From Phycicoccus flavus (GTDB taxonomy: Bacteria; Actinomycetota; Actinomycetes; Actinomycetales; Dermatophilaceae), in contig NZ_SAYU02000019.1 in the NCBI RefSeq assembly GCF_004025965.2, forward strand, positions 1 to 60,767: a stretch of DNA of 60,767 nucleotides, in the 5' to 3' direction. Under the pieces are notes generated by a model. It did not search any database, was not told where the DNA came from, and was given only the letters and a program-made list of their open reading frames with translations. Positions 17,719-26,868 of the stretch are shown piece by piece; the stretch's first letter is position 1, and each line of letters begins with the position of its first letter. The position numbers were made by a program, and so were the translations under genes.

Positions 17719-17720
17719 CG

Positions 17721-20273
17721 GTGCTGCGGGCGACCTGGCGCGGCATCCTCGCGCACAAGCTGCGGCTGCTGCTGAGCACGGTGGCGGTCGTCCTCGGGGT
17801 GGCCTTCGTCGCCGGCTCCTACGTCTTCACCGACACCCTGGACCGGGCCTTCACCGGCCTCACCAGCGGTGCGGTGGGCGACGTCATCGTCCGTCCCGTG
17901 GGCGGCACCGGCGGAGCCCCGCTGGCCGGACAGGGCGGCACCGCGACCGTGCCGGACCGGCTCGTCGCGACCCTGGCCGACGTCCCCGGCGCCGCCCGCG
18001 CCGACGGCCGGATCACAAGCTTCGGCACCTTCGTCGTCGGCCGGGACGGCAAGCTCGTCGGCACCGCCGGGCCGCCGGGCATCGTCGTCTCCTACTCCGA
18101 CGGGCCCGCCGCCAACGGGGTGCCCACCTCGACCCTGGACTCCGGCCGCTGGCCCACGGCGTCCGGGGAGGTCGTCGTCGACGCCAACACCGCGGCCCGC
18201 TCTGGCTGGCGCCTCGGCGACACCGTCCCGCTCGTCACCTCGGGCGCGCAGCCGCGGGTCGAGGTGAGGCTCGTCGGCACCGCCGAGTTCGCCGGCACCT
18301 CGCTCGTCGGGGCGAGCATCGTCATGCTCTCCCCCGCGCAGGCGCAGCAGATCTACCTCGGCGGGGCCGACGCCTGGTCGACCGTCTGGGTGACGGCCGC
18401 GGACGGCACGAGCCAGGACACGCTGAAGGCCGCCGTCGAGGCCGTCCTCCCGGAGGGCTACGAGGCGACCACCGGGGACGCCGCGGCCGCGCGCGCCGCC
18501 AGCCGGATCGACGACGCCCTCTCGTTCGTCACGACCTTCCTCCTCGTCTTCGCCGGGGTCGCCCTCACCGTCGGGGCCTTCCTCATCGTCAACACCTTCT
18601 CCATCCTCGTCGCCCAGCGCAGCCGCGAGCTCGCGCTGCTGCGGGCGATCGGGGCGAGCCGCCGCCAGGTGTCGCGCTCGGTGCTCCTCGAGGCCGGGGT
18701 GGTGGGTCTGGCGGGCTCTGCCCTCGGGATCGGCCTGGGACTCGTCCTCGCCGTCGGCATCCGCTGGGTCTTCGGCCGGGTCGGCCTCGACCTCGGGTCC
18801 GACCCGCTCGTGCTGCGCCCGCGGACCGTCGTCGTGGCCCTCGTCGTCGGGCTCCTCGTCACGCTGGTGTCGGCCTACCTCCCGGCGCGGCGCGCGGGCC
18901 GGGTCGCCCCGGTGGCCGCGATGCGCGACGACGCGGTGCTCGCCGAGGGCGGCATGCGCTGGCGGGTCGTCGTCGGCTGCGCCCTGCTCGTCGCCGGCGT
19001 CGTCGCCATGGGTGGCGGCCTCGCCGGGTGGACCAGTGAGCCCACCTACGTCCTCGGCGGGGGGATCTTCGGGGTGCTCGTCGGCACGGCCCTCCTCAGC
19101 CCGGTGCTCGGCCGCCCGGTGCTCACGGCGGTCGGCTGGGTCTACCGCCGGGCCTTCGGGGCGGTCGGGCGGATGGCCGAGCAGAACGCCCTGCGCAACC
19201 CGCGGCGCACGGGGGCCACCGCGTCGGCGCTGATGATCGGGGTCTCGCTCGTCACCCTGATGTCCGTGCTCGGGGACTCGACCAAGGCCAGCCTGGACAA
19301 GGCGCTGGCCGAGGACGTCGTCGCCGACTACGTCGTCTCCAGCGTCGTCGGGCAGGGCTTCTCCGCGGCGGTCACCGACGCCGTGGCGAAGGTCGACGGG
19401 GTCCAGGAGGTCGTCCGGGTGCGGGCCGCCCGGATCTCCGTCGACGGCGACCGGGAGTTCGCCACCGGCATCGACCCCGCCGGCGTCGTCCGGGTCGCGC
19501 GTCCCGTCGTGTCCTCCGGGGCGCTGGAGGACCTCGGCACCGACGGGGTGGCGCTGTCCACGACGTACGCCGCCGGCCACGGGCTCACCGTCGGGTCGGA
19601 GGTGACCGTCGACTTCGCCGGGGAGGAGGTGCCGACCCGGGTCGTCGCCACCTACGAGCCCGACGCCGTGCTCCAGGGCGACGTGACGATGTCGCTGCAG
19701 GCCTTCGACGCTCTCGGGGTGCCGCCGACCGACCGGACCGCCTACGTCGTCGCCGCCCCCGGCACCGACCGCGCGTCGCTGCAGCGGGGGCTGGACGCCG
19801 CCGTCACCGGGCTGCCCTCGGTCACCGTGGCCGACGAGGCGAAGTACGCCGCCGAACAGCGCGAGCCCATCGACCGGCTGCTGTTCATCGTCTACGCCCT
19901 GCTCGGGCTGGCCGTCGTCATCGCCGTGCTCGGGATCGTCAACACTCTCGCGCTGTCGGTCGTCGAGCGGGTCCGCGAGATCGGGCTGCTGCGGGCCGTC
20001 GGTCTCAGTCGGCGCCAGCTGCGCACGCTCCTGCGGCTGGAGTCGGTCCTCATCGCCGTCCTCGGCGCGGTGCTCGGCATCGTCCTCGGTCTGGCGTTCG
20101 CCCTCGCCCTCCAGCGCTCGCTGGCCGACGACGGCATCGACGTGCTCGCCATCCCCTGGCCGCAGCTGGCCGGGTTCGTCGGGCTGTCGGCCGTCGTCGG
20201 CGTCCTCGCCGCGCTGTGGCCGGGCCGGCGGGCCGCTCGCCTCGACGTCCTGCGGGCCATCGCCACCGAGTAG
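17721..20273 (+). CDS. ABC transporter permease, two FtsX domains
   Basis: 850-aa membrane protein of the MacB/FtsX group. An N-terminal helix (residues about 15-40) is followed by a large extracytoplasmic MacB-like core domain, then an FtsX domain of about three helices with LLRAIGASRRQVSRS in a cytoplasmic loop. A linking helix pair, a second extracytoplasmic domain and a second FtsX domain (LLRAVGLSRRQLRTLLRLE) complete it. Such pairs export lipids, peptides or drugs, or work mechanically on the envelope; the substrate is unknown. GTG at 17721 is chosen from spacing to the ATPase gene. Its stop is only 4 nt from the convergent PrsW stop. Confidence 0.92.
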   Translation: MLRATWRGILAHKLRLLLSTVAVVLGVAFVAGSYVFTDTLDRAFTGLTSGAVGDVIVRPVGGTGGAPLAGQGGTATVPDRLVATLADVPGAARADGRITSFGTFVVGRDGKLVGTAGPPGIVVSYSDGPAANGVPTSTLDSGRWPTASGEVVVDANTAARSGWRLGDTVPLVTSGAQPRVEVRLVGTAEFAGTSLVGASIVMLSPAQAQQIYLGGADAWSTVWVTAADGTSQDTLKAAVEAVLPEGYEATTGDAAAARAASRIDDALSFVTTFLLVFAGVALTVGAFLIVNTFSILVAQRSRELALLRAIGASRRQVSRSVLLEAGVVGLAGSALGIGLGLVLAVGIRWVFGRVGLDLGSDPLVLRPRTVVVALVVGLLVTLVSAYLPARRAGRVAPVAAMRDDAVLAEGGMRWRVVVGCALLVAGVVAMGGGLAGWTSEPTYVLGGGIFGVLVGTALLSPVLGRPVLTAVGWVYRRAFGAVGRMAEQNALRNPRRTGATASALMIGVSLVTLMSVLGDSTKASLDKALAEDVVADYVVSSVVGQGFSAAVTDAVAKVDGVQEVVRVRAARISVDGDREFATGIDPAGVVRVARPVVSSGALEDLGTDGVALSTTYAAGHGLTVGSEVTVDFAGEEVPTRVVATYEPDAVLQGDVTMSLQAFDALGVPPTDRTAYVVAAPGTDRASLQRGLDAAVTGLPSVTVADEAKYAAEQREPIDRLLFIVYALLGLAVVIAVLGIVNTLALSVVERVREIGLLRAVGLSRRQLRTLLRLESVLIAVLGAVLGIVLGLAFALALQRSLADDGIDVLAIPWPQLAGFVGLSAVVGVLAALWPGRRAARLDVLRAIATE

Positions 20274-20277
20274 CCCG

Positions 20278-21210
20278 TCAGGCGAAGAGCTTCTCGTCGT
20301 GGTGCACGCGGTGGATGGTCCACAGCAGTGCGACCACCGAGACCACCCCGACCGCGACGTGTGCGGGCAGGCCGTTCAGCCCGTCCCAGGCGGCGTGGAG
20401 CAGCACGGCCACGACGAACACCCCGGCGGCGCCGAGCAGGGCCCGGACCCGGTGGGCCGCCCGCGGCACCCGCCAGAGCGCCGCCATCGTCAGGCCCGTC
20501 CACGCGACGTGGCCCGCCGGCGCGAGCAGCGCGCGCAGCAGGAGCGTCTGGTCCACCGCGGCCAGGCTGCGGGCCTGGAGCAGCGCCGTGAAGCCGTAGC
20601 CCATCGTCTCCAGGGCGGCGAACCCCATGCCGCTGGCCACCCCGACGACGACCCCCGCGTACGGGTACCGCCGCCACAGGACCGCCATCGCGACGAGGGG
20701 GACGACGAGCTTGCTCGCCTCCTCGATGAGCCCGACCATGAGGTACTGACCCCAGACCAGCCGGCGCAGCGTGTCGTACTCCAGGAGGCCGGCGGCCAGC
20801 GTCCCGAGCACGCCCCCGACGACGACCACGGCCACGAGCCAGCCGGTCGGCGTGCTGACGCGGGTCCCGCTCGTCGCCGCGAAGGTGAGGACCGACAGCG
20901 GGACGACCGTGGCGCCGAGCAGCAGCATGGACGGGAAGAAGTTGGGGTTGCCCGTCCCCACGAGCACGACGAGCTCGGCGACGTAGGCCGCCGTCCCGAC
21001 CAGCAGCACCCACAGCCAGCCCAGCCGGCGGTACCAGGGCCGGGTCGTGCGGGCGGCGCGGCCGTCGGGGTCGCCCTGGGGCCACCGCCTCTGCCCGGGG
21101 CGGGGGTGTCCGTGCACCTCGGCCCGGGTGGGGACCGGGCGTTCCGGCCCGGTGCCGGTGCTCGTCGTGGGACCGCCTGCTGCGGCGGTGTCGTGCTCCG
21201 CTGTGTCCAT
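20278..21210 (-). CDS. PrsW-family intramembrane protease
   Basis: 310-aa polytopic membrane protein. Residues 1-65 are a hydrophilic Pro/Arg-rich region, then about eight membrane segments. The family signature glutamates are in LIEEASKL, with FAALETMGYGF and the late histidines in AGHVAWTG and LHAAWDG; together these form the proposed metal site of PrsW proteases. In Bacillus PrsW cleaves an anti-sigma factor. No anti-sigma gene is adjacent here, so the substrate is unknown. ATG 21210 was chosen because the longer frame (21384) would run through the WXG100 gene in another frame. It lies 56 nt downstream of that gene, probably in the same transcript. Confidence 0.88.
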   Translation of the reverse strand: MDTAEHDTAAAGGPTTSTGTGPERPVPTRAEVHGHPRPGQRRWPQGDPDGRAARTTRPWYRRLGWLWVLLVGTAAYVAELVVLVGTGNPNFFPSMLLLGATVVPLSVLTFAATSGTRVSTPTGWLVAVVVVGGVLGTLAAGLLEYDTLRRLVWGQYLMVGLIEEASKLVVPLVAMAVLWRRYPYAGVVVGVASGMGFAALETMGYGFTALLQARSLAAVDQTLLLRALLAPAGHVAWTGLTMAALWRVPRAAHRVRALLGAAGVFVVAVLLHAAWDGLNGLPAHVAVGVVSVVALLWTIHRVHHDEKLFA

Positions 21211-21266
21211 GCTGGCAACGCTATGGACGCCTGCCGCACGGTGGCCGTGCGCCGGCTGTGCGTCGG

Positions 21267-21557
21267 CTATGTGAACATCCGTACCGCCTGCGCCTCGGTC
21301 TCGGCGTACTGCGACCCGGCGGCGCCGAGCACCTGGCCGATGCGGTCCAGCGACTCGCGGACCTGCTGCTGGGTGCCGCGCCACTCGATGACGACGCCCT
21401 GGAACTGGGCCGCGGCGGTGCCGGTCCAGGCGTCCTGGAGGCCGGTGAGGCGGGCCAGCATGACCCCCACCTGGCCCTCGATCTCGGCCGAGATCCGCGC
21501 GACGTCGGCGCTCGCTGCGGCGATGCGGTCGGTGTCGACCTGGAACTGCGCGGCCAT
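21267..21557 (-). CDS. WXG100-family protein (ESAT-6-like)
   Basis: 96-aa helical-hairpin protein. The WxG motif appears as DAWTGTAAAQFQ at the turn between two long helices (about 5-40 and 50-90). The C-terminal YAETEAQA resembles the YxxxD/E type VII signal. Start ATG 21557 follows a GGGGGA Shine-Dalgarno. The partner is a PrsW-like gene downstream; no EccC ATPase or second Esx gene is in view, so secretion would rely on a machine encoded elsewhere. A -10 candidate TAGCGT lies about 50 nt upstream. Confidence 0.92.
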   Translation of the reverse strand: MAAQFQVDTDRIAAASADVARISAEIEGQVGVMLARLTGLQDAWTGTAAAQFQGVVIEWRGTQQQVRESLDRIGQVLGAAGSQYAETEAQAVRMFT

Positions 21558-21660
21558 GGGGTCCCCCTTCGTCGTGGCCGGCCCGGTGGCCGACCCTGCT
21601 GACGCCACGCTAGGCAGGACGGCCCGGACGGCCGCGGAGTTTTCCACAGGCCCCGCCTCC

Positions 21661-21666
21661 TACGAT
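21661..21666 (+). promoter_or_regulatory. Predicted -10 box of the Nudix gene (leaderless)
   Basis: TACGAT lies 6 nt before GTG 21673, with no ribosome binding site. Confidence 0.5.
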
Positions 21667-21672
21667 CGCCCC

Positions 21673-22455
21673 GTGGCCATCCTCATCGACCCTCCGCTGT
21701 TCGAGGCGCACGGCCGGCGGTGGTCGCACCTGGTGAGCGACACCGACCTCGAGGAGCTGCACGCCTTCGCCCGCGGCTGCGGCCTCCCGGCCCGCGGCTT
21801 CGAGGGCGACCACTACGACGTCCCCGAGGAGCGCTACGCCGCGGTCGTCGCCGCCGGGGCCCGGCCCACCGACGTGCGGACGCTGCTGCGCGCCCTGGTC
21901 GCGAGCGGGCTGCGCCTGCCGAAGCGCCGGGGCGACACGGGGGTGGCCCGGGTGCCGGACGTGCACCTGCCGGACGGCACGGTCGCGGACATCGACCTCG
22001 TCCGCTCCGGCCGCGAGGTCGAGCCGCGCCGCACCTTCGCCGCCATGGCGTTCGTCCGCGACGCCGCGGGCGACCACGTCGTCGTGCACTCGGTCCGCCG
22101 CGACCAGTGGGGTCCGCCCGGGGGCTGGCGGGAGGCGGGGGAGTCGGTGCGGGAGAACGCGGTCCGCGAGCTGCGGGAGGAGACCGGGCTCGTCGTGGCC
22201 CCGGAGACCCTCGTCCCGGTCGGCTACGAGCGGTTCCGCGTCACGGCGACGGGACCGCTGTGGCGCCCCGGCCAGGACCTCCTGCAGCTCTACGCCGTCG
22301 ACCTGCCGACCGTCCGTCCGGCGTTCGGCGAGCGGCTCGACGGGGTCGACGGGTGCCGCTGGGTGTCCTGGGCCGAGCTCGAGGCGCTGTGCGCCGGGGA
22401 GTTCTACTGGCCGATCCTCGCCGCCGTGCTCGGTCCCGATCCCGCGGGGTGGTGA
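21673..22455 (+). CDS. DUF4031-Nudix hydrolase fusion
   Basis: 260-aa two-domain protein. Residues 1 to about 85 are DUF4031 (LFEAHGRRWSHLVSDTDLEE, then HAFARGCGLPARGFEGDHYD), usually a stand-alone small protein. Residues about 120-255 are a Nudix hydrolase with a complete Nudix box, GGWREAGESVRENAVRELRE then ETGL, so a nucleoside-diphosphate derivative is the likely substrate. The fusion suggests that DUF4031 works on the same substrate, which is an inference. The GTG start with TACGAT 6 nt upstream implies a leaderless message. Confidence 0.88.
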   Translation: MAILIDPPLFEAHGRRWSHLVSDTDLEELHAFARGCGLPARGFEGDHYDVPEERYAAVVAAGARPTDVRTLLRALVASGLRLPKRRGDTGVARVPDVHLPDGTVADIDLVRSGREVEPRRTFAAMAFVRDAAGDHVVVHSVRRDQWGPPGGWREAGESVRENAVRELREETGLVVAPETLVPVGYERFRVTATGPLWRPGQDLLQLYAVDLPTVRPAFGERLDGVDGCRWVSWAELEALCAGEFYWPILAAVLGPDPAGW

Positions 22456-22507
22456 CCGGTCGGCCGGACGCCCCCGCCGACGACGGGTGGCGGGTGCCCG
22501 CCGCGGT

Positions 22508-23176
22508 TCAGCCGGCCAGCCGGGTCAGCTCGCGCGCGAGGTTCTCGCGCGCGACCGGCTCCCAGGCGGATCGGGCCCGCTCCGTGACGTAGACGTGCTC
22601 GCGGACGAGGAAGGGACGCAGCACGGCCGAGCGGCCCGTGGCGTAGTCGCGGGCGGGGACCTCACGGTACTCGGCGCGCACCTGCTCGCAGTACTCGTCG
22701 AAGCGGGGGGTGGGGGCGGCGAGGATCCACAGGTCCGCGTCGTGCAGCAGCCCCCGGGCGGTGCCGGACGCCGCGCCCGCGTCCCGGCCGGCCAGGTCGT
22801 GGTCGACGGTGTCGAGGACGGCGGTGGCGACGTCGTCGGCGAGGGTCTCGTGCGCCCCCAGCCCCTGGAGGACCGAGCGGGCGAGTGCGGCGCTGCGCCG
22901 CTCGTCCTCTCCGGCCCCGGCCATGGCGTACACGGCGTCGTGGAACCAGGCGGCGAGCACCGCCACCGACCGGGCGCGGGGACCGACGCGGCCGGCCCGG
23001 CAGAGGACGTCGAGCGCGCCGAGCACCTCGCCGAGGTGGACGCGGTCGTGGTAGTGCCGGTGCGGCTCGTCCCAGCGCGCGAGGAGATCGCGGCCGGCGG
23101 CGGCCACCGCAGCGGGGTCCGCCCCGGGCAGCGCGGCCCGCACGTCGACGACCCAGCGCCCCGGCAACGCCTGCAT
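22508..23176 (-). CDS. HD-domain metal-dependent phosphohydrolase
   Basis: 222-aa soluble protein of the predicted HD superfamily hydrolase type. Metal-binding residues are in HYHDRVHLGEVL (near 45), AAWFHDAVYAM (the HD pair near 80) and LLHDADLWIL. Homologues act on nucleotides or remain unassigned; no substrate can be named here. Start ATG 23176 is the first after a run without coding character; the longer open frames upstream are GC shadows of the DUF2339 gene. It is convergent with the Nudix gene, 52 nt away. Confidence 0.87.
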   Translation of the reverse strand: MQALPGRWVVDVRAALPGADPAAVAAAGRDLLARWDEPHRHYHDRVHLGEVLGALDVLCRAGRVGPRARSVAVLAAWFHDAVYAMAGAGEDERRSAALARSVLQGLGAHETLADDVATAVLDTVDHDLAGRDAGAASGTARGLLHDADLWILAAPTPRFDEYCEQVRAEYREVPARDYATGRSAVLRPFLVREHVYVTERARSAWEPVARENLARELTRLAG

Positions 23177-23262
23177 CGGGACACTGTGGCAGACGCGAGG
23201 ACCCCTGGCGCGCGGTCGGGACGGTCGTTCCGGGACCCGGCCGGCGGGCGGGTGGACCCCGG

Positions 23263-25161
23263 TCACGCGCCGGCCCGCGGGCGCTCCCAGGAGCGGGCGT
23301 AGCGGCTGCCGGTGGCGAGCAGGAGCAGCCCGGTGGCGATGAAGGCCACCGACCGGACGACGCCGTCCAGGGAGGCCAGGTCGAAGAGGAACAGCTTCGC
23401 GACGGCCACGGCCACGAGCGCCAGTCCGCAGCGCAGCGCCAGGTCCGACCCCCGCTCCCGCGAGCGCAGGAGGAGGGCGGCCGCGGCCACCATCCAGACC
23501 ACGGTGGCCAGGGCGTGCCCGACGGTGAAGCCGAGGAGGGCCGCACCCGCGATCGCGCCGGCCAGCGTGCCGAGCCCGACGAGCGCCGTCGCCAGCGCCG
23601 CGAGGGCGAGGGCCACGGTCAGGACGCTGACGGCGCGACGCACGGCCGCGGGGATCCTCCGCACTCCGTCGGCGACGCCGGCCGCGAGGGCCGCCAGGCC
23701 GACGACGAGGAGGCTGTCGACGGCGGCGACCGCGAGGTCGTGGGCGGTGGCGGCGCCGACCGACACCATCGCGACGGGGTGCTGCAGCCAGACCGTGACG
23801 GCCACCGCCGCCACCCCGGCGCCGACGGCGAGCGTCAGGCGCGAGCGGGTGGCACCGGCGACGGCGACGTGCGCCAGCGCGAGGACGAGCAGGCCGGTGC
23901 CGACGAACCGGTCGGGGGCCCCGGCGAGGACCGCGAGCACCGCGGCCAGGGCCCCGGACACCGCCGTCGTCGCGACGAGGTGCGCCGGCAGCGGACCGAC
24001 GGGTGGACGGCCGAACGCCGTCGCGCAGAGCAGCAGGGCGGCGGCCAGGCCCCCGAGGGCGAGGGTGCGCAGCGGCTCCGGCTGGGCCGCCGCCACGGCG
24101 AGGGCGCCGACGGCCACCGCCGCGACGGCCACGGTGGAGACGACGTCCGCGGGGTGCCGTCGCAGGGTGGCCGCGGACGCCGCGAGCACCCCGGCGAGGA
24201 CGAGCACGGTGACGACGAGGAGCGCGAGCAGCCGTGCCGGGCCGGTGACGGACCCCGCGGCCGCGAGGGTCGAGAGCGCGACCGGGACGGTCCGCACGAC
24301 GGTGAGCCGGGGTGCCGGCCGGCCGTCGGCCGCCCACCAGCCGGCCGCGGCGAGGACGCCGAGGACGCCGGTGAGGACCCAGCCGGGCTCGCCCGCGACG
24401 ACCGGCGAGAACGCGGCGGCGCCGCCGACGGCCAGCCCGGCCAGCAGGTCGCTGCGCCAGGTCCGGGCCAGCCACAGCCCGGCGGCCGCCACTCCGGTGC
24501 ACAGGAGCAGCCCGAGCGCGGCGGGGACCCAGCCGTAGACCGTCGTGACGGCGACGACGTCGAGGTACCCGGCCGCCGCCCCGGTGGCCACGAGGGCCAC
24601 CGGGGCGTTCCCCACCGTCCCGTCCCGGGCCCGGTCGCGCGCCCCTCCACGCGCCCCGAGCAGGCCGAGGACGACCGCGAGCAGGCCACCGGCGGTGACC
24701 CGCGCCCCAGGCCCGAACCACCCGTGCCGCACCGCGAGCACGAGGAGCATCGCGACCCCGGAGAGGGTGACGACGGCCCCGGCGACGCCGAGGACGCGGG
24801 TGACCATCCCCTCGCGGCGGTACCAGGACTCCCGCGTCACCGGAGGCGGGACGTCACCGTCGCCGGAGCGGGCGGCGCGCGCTCCGGGCGGCGGACCGAG
24901 CGGACCGGCGGCGGGCACCGCGGGGTCGGTGGCCGGTCCGGCCGGGACGGAAGAGGGTGCCGACGGTCCGGCGTGCGCCCCCTGCGGGCTCGCCGGACCG
25001 CCGGACGTCGGGAGCACCGGGAGGAGTCCCGCGGCGGGGTCCGTCGCGGGGCGGGACAGGTCGGCGCGCAGTCGCGCCAGCCCGTTGCCCACGGTGTACA
25101 TGCGCTGCATCGCGTCCGCGAACTCCCGTTCGAGGAACAGCACGTCGTCCTGGTGGCTCAT
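23263..25161 (-). CDS. DUF2339 multi-pass membrane protein
   Basis: 632-aa protein with about 16-18 hydrophobic segments. The first 35 residues (HQDDVLFLEREFADAMQRM) form a probable amphipathic helix, then a Pro/Ala-rich linker to about residue 125. The membrane part begins near REGMVTRVLGVAGAVVTLSG. The last segments contain LFLFDLASLDGVVRSVAFI, the usual C-terminal signature of DUF2339. Function is unknown; some relatives sit in cell-envelope loci. ATG 25161 is preferred to 25212 because homologues begin close to the LEREF helix. Confidence 0.82.
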   Translation of the reverse strand: MSHQDDVLFLEREFADAMQRMYTVGNGLARLRADLSRPATDPAAGLLPVLPTSGGPASPQGAHAGPSAPSSVPAGPATDPAVPAAGPLGPPPGARAARSGDGDVPPPVTRESWYRREGMVTRVLGVAGAVVTLSGVAMLLVLAVRHGWFGPGARVTAGGLLAVVLGLLGARGGARDRARDGTVGNAPVALVATGAAAGYLDVVAVTTVYGWVPAALGLLLCTGVAAAGLWLARTWRSDLLAGLAVGGAAAFSPVVAGEPGWVLTGVLGVLAAAGWWAADGRPAPRLTVVRTVPVALSTLAAAGSVTGPARLLALLVVTVLVLAGVLAASAATLRRHPADVVSTVAVAAVAVGALAVAAAQPEPLRTLALGGLAAALLLCATAFGRPPVGPLPAHLVATTAVSGALAAVLAVLAGAPDRFVGTGLLVLALAHVAVAGATRSRLTLAVGAGVAAVAVTVWLQHPVAMVSVGAATAHDLAVAAVDSLLVVGLAALAAGVADGVRRIPAAVRRAVSVLTVALALAALATALVGLGTLAGAIAGAALLGFTVGHALATVVWMVAAAALLLRSRERGSDLALRCGLALVAVAVAKLFLFDLASLDGVVRSVAFIATGLLLLATGSRYARSWERPRAGA

Positions 25162-25344
25162 GCGACCAGGGTCCCGGCGCGGCCGGGCGACGTCCTGAGC
25201 ACGGCTACTCACCGGGTCCTCCGGACTACGGCTCCTCGACCGGCGCGCCGGGCCTGGACGGACCTCGAGCGGCGACCGGAGCCACGCCGGCCCGCCCCGT
25301 GACGACGAGCTCGCGGGAGGCCCGCGCGGCCGCCTCGGACACGG

Positions 25345-25378
25345 CGACGCCCCCGGCCGGGGCGGGCCGGGGGCGTCG
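25345..25378 (-). terminator. Terminator of the htrA-like gene
   Basis: 14-bp perfect stem CGACGCCCCCGGCC and GGCCGGGGGCGTCG with a 6-nt loop, just past the stop at 25390 on the minus strand. Confidence 0.75.
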
Positions 25379-25389
25379 GGTCGGGGCGG

Positions 25390-26790
25390 TCAGTCGGAGC
25401 CGGCGGTCCGGGCCACGAGGGTGGCGTCGACCTGCTGGGTCTGTCCGTCGCGGATGACGGTGAGCTTCACCGTCGAGCCGACGGCCTGCTCGCGGACGTA
25501 GCCGATGAGGGACTCGGCGCCGTCGACCGGCTCGCCGTTCACGGCGGTGATGAGGTCGCCCTTGCGCAGGCCCGCGCTGGACGCCGGGGTGCCGGACTCG
25601 ACCGACTGCACCACCGCGCCGGAGCGGGTCGCCGAGCCGTCCGAGGCCGTGCCGTCGCCCGGGACGACGCCGAGGAAGGCGTGCTGGGCGCTGCCGGTCT
25701 CGATGAGCTGCTTGGCGATCGACTGCACCTCGGTGACGGGGATCGCGAAGCCGATGCCGATGCTGCCCGACTGGCCGCCGCCGGACGAGCCCAGCGAGGC
25801 GATCGAGGAGTTGATGCCGACGAGCTGTCCCGAGGCGTTGACCAGGGCGCCACCGCTGTTGCCGGGGTTGATCGCCGCCGAGGTCTGGATGGCGTTGGTG
25901 ACGACCGGCTCGGCCTGGCTCTGCTGCTGGAACCCGCCGTTGAAGGGGCTCTGCTGCTGTTGCTGCTCCTCGGCCTGGGTGGTCACCGGGCGGTTCAGCG
26001 CGCTGACGATGCCCGTGGTCACCGTGCCGGCGAGCCCGAGCGGGTTGCCGACGGCCATCACCGGGTCCCCGACCTTGAGCGCGTCGGAGCTGCCGATGGC
26101 GATGGGCGTCAGGTCGCTCGGCGGGGTGTCGAGGGTGACGACCGCGAGGTCGGTCGAGGGGTCGGTGCCCCGGACCTTGGCCGAGAAGGTGCGCCCGTCG
26201 TCCAGGGTGACCTGGAGCTTCTGCGCGCCGGCGACGACGTGGTTGTTCGTCACGATGTGGCCCGCGTCGTCGATGACGACGCCGGAGCCCTGCGCCTCAC
26301 CGTTGGCCAGGGTCGCGGTGATCGACACGACGCTCGGCGAGACCGCGGCCGCCGTCGCCGTCCAGTTCGGGGCGGTGGCGTCGGCCTGCTGCACGGGAGC
26401 CGGGTCCGTGCCGCGGCCCAGCTGGGTGGACGAGGACGCAGCGGAGGGGGTCTGCGTGTCGTCCCACAGCCGGGCCGCGGCGATGGTGCCGCCAGAGGAC
26501 AGGATGGCGGCGAGAACCGCGACGGCGGTGATCTCCGCCGTGCGGCGGCGTCCGGACCGAGGGCGGTTCCCCTGGGGTCCGGACGGCCCCGACGACCCGA
26601 ACGGCCCCGACGGAGGGGGAGGGGCCATGGGGGTCGTCGGGGAGCTCTGGGAGTACGGGCCGGCGGTGGTCCCGGGGGCGGCCGCGCCGCCCGGGCGGTC
26701 GGCGGTGGCCGTCCCGCCGTGCGGGGTGTACCACTGCGGAGCAGTCCACTGGGGACCGTTCCCGGTGCGGTTCGGCTGCTGGTCGCTCAT
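25390..26790 (-). CDS. HtrA/PepD-like membrane-anchored serine protease with PDZ
   Basis: Envelope-quality-control protease, 466 aa. Residues 1-80 are cytoplasmic and rich in Pro/Gly/Ser/Gln; one membrane helix spans about 85-107. The trypsin-like domain has the catalytic triad His184 (TNNHVV), Asp214 (STDLAVV) and Ser312 (NPGNSGGAL). A PDZ domain covers about 370-460. A glutamine-rich loop (residues 273-292, EEQQQQQ then FQQQSQ) is inserted before the active-site serine. It lies downstream of a kinase and regulator in the order of the mycobacterial MprA-MprB-PepD set, which suggests a common stress circuit. A GAAGGAA Shine-Dalgarno precedes ATG 26790. Confidence 0.94.
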   Translation of the reverse strand: MSDQQPNRTGNGPQWTAPQWYTPHGGTATADRPGGAAAPGTTAGPYSQSSPTTPMAPPPPSGPFGSSGPSGPQGNRPRSGRRRTAEITAVAVLAAILSSGGTIAAARLWDDTQTPSAASSSTQLGRGTDPAPVQQADATAPNWTATAAAVSPSVVSITATLANGEAQGSGVVIDDAGHIVTNNHVVAGAQKLQVTLDDGRTFSAKVRGTDPSTDLAVVTLDTPPSDLTPIAIGSSDALKVGDPVMAVGNPLGLAGTVTTGIVSALNRPVTTQAEEQQQQQSPFNGGFQQQSQAEPVVTNAIQTSAAINPGNSGGALVNASGQLVGINSSIASLGSSGGGQSGSIGIGFAIPVTEVQSIAKQLIETGSAQHAFLGVVPGDGTASDGSATRSGAVVQSVESGTPASSAGLRKGDLITAVNGEPVDGAESLIGYVREQAVGSTVKLTVIRDGQTQQVDATLVARTAGSD

Positions 26791-26868
26791 CGCTCGCTCG
26801 CTGTTCCTTCGGATCGTCTCTGTCGAGGTCGATCCCCACTCCACACCCCCCGCGTGGGGGTCCGCTGG

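Noticed and set aside
22885-25302. 805-aa plus-strand frame opposite the DUF2339 gene
   Set aside because: Arg/Pro/Ala-rich antisense frame; DUF2339 membrane segments on the other strand explain the region.
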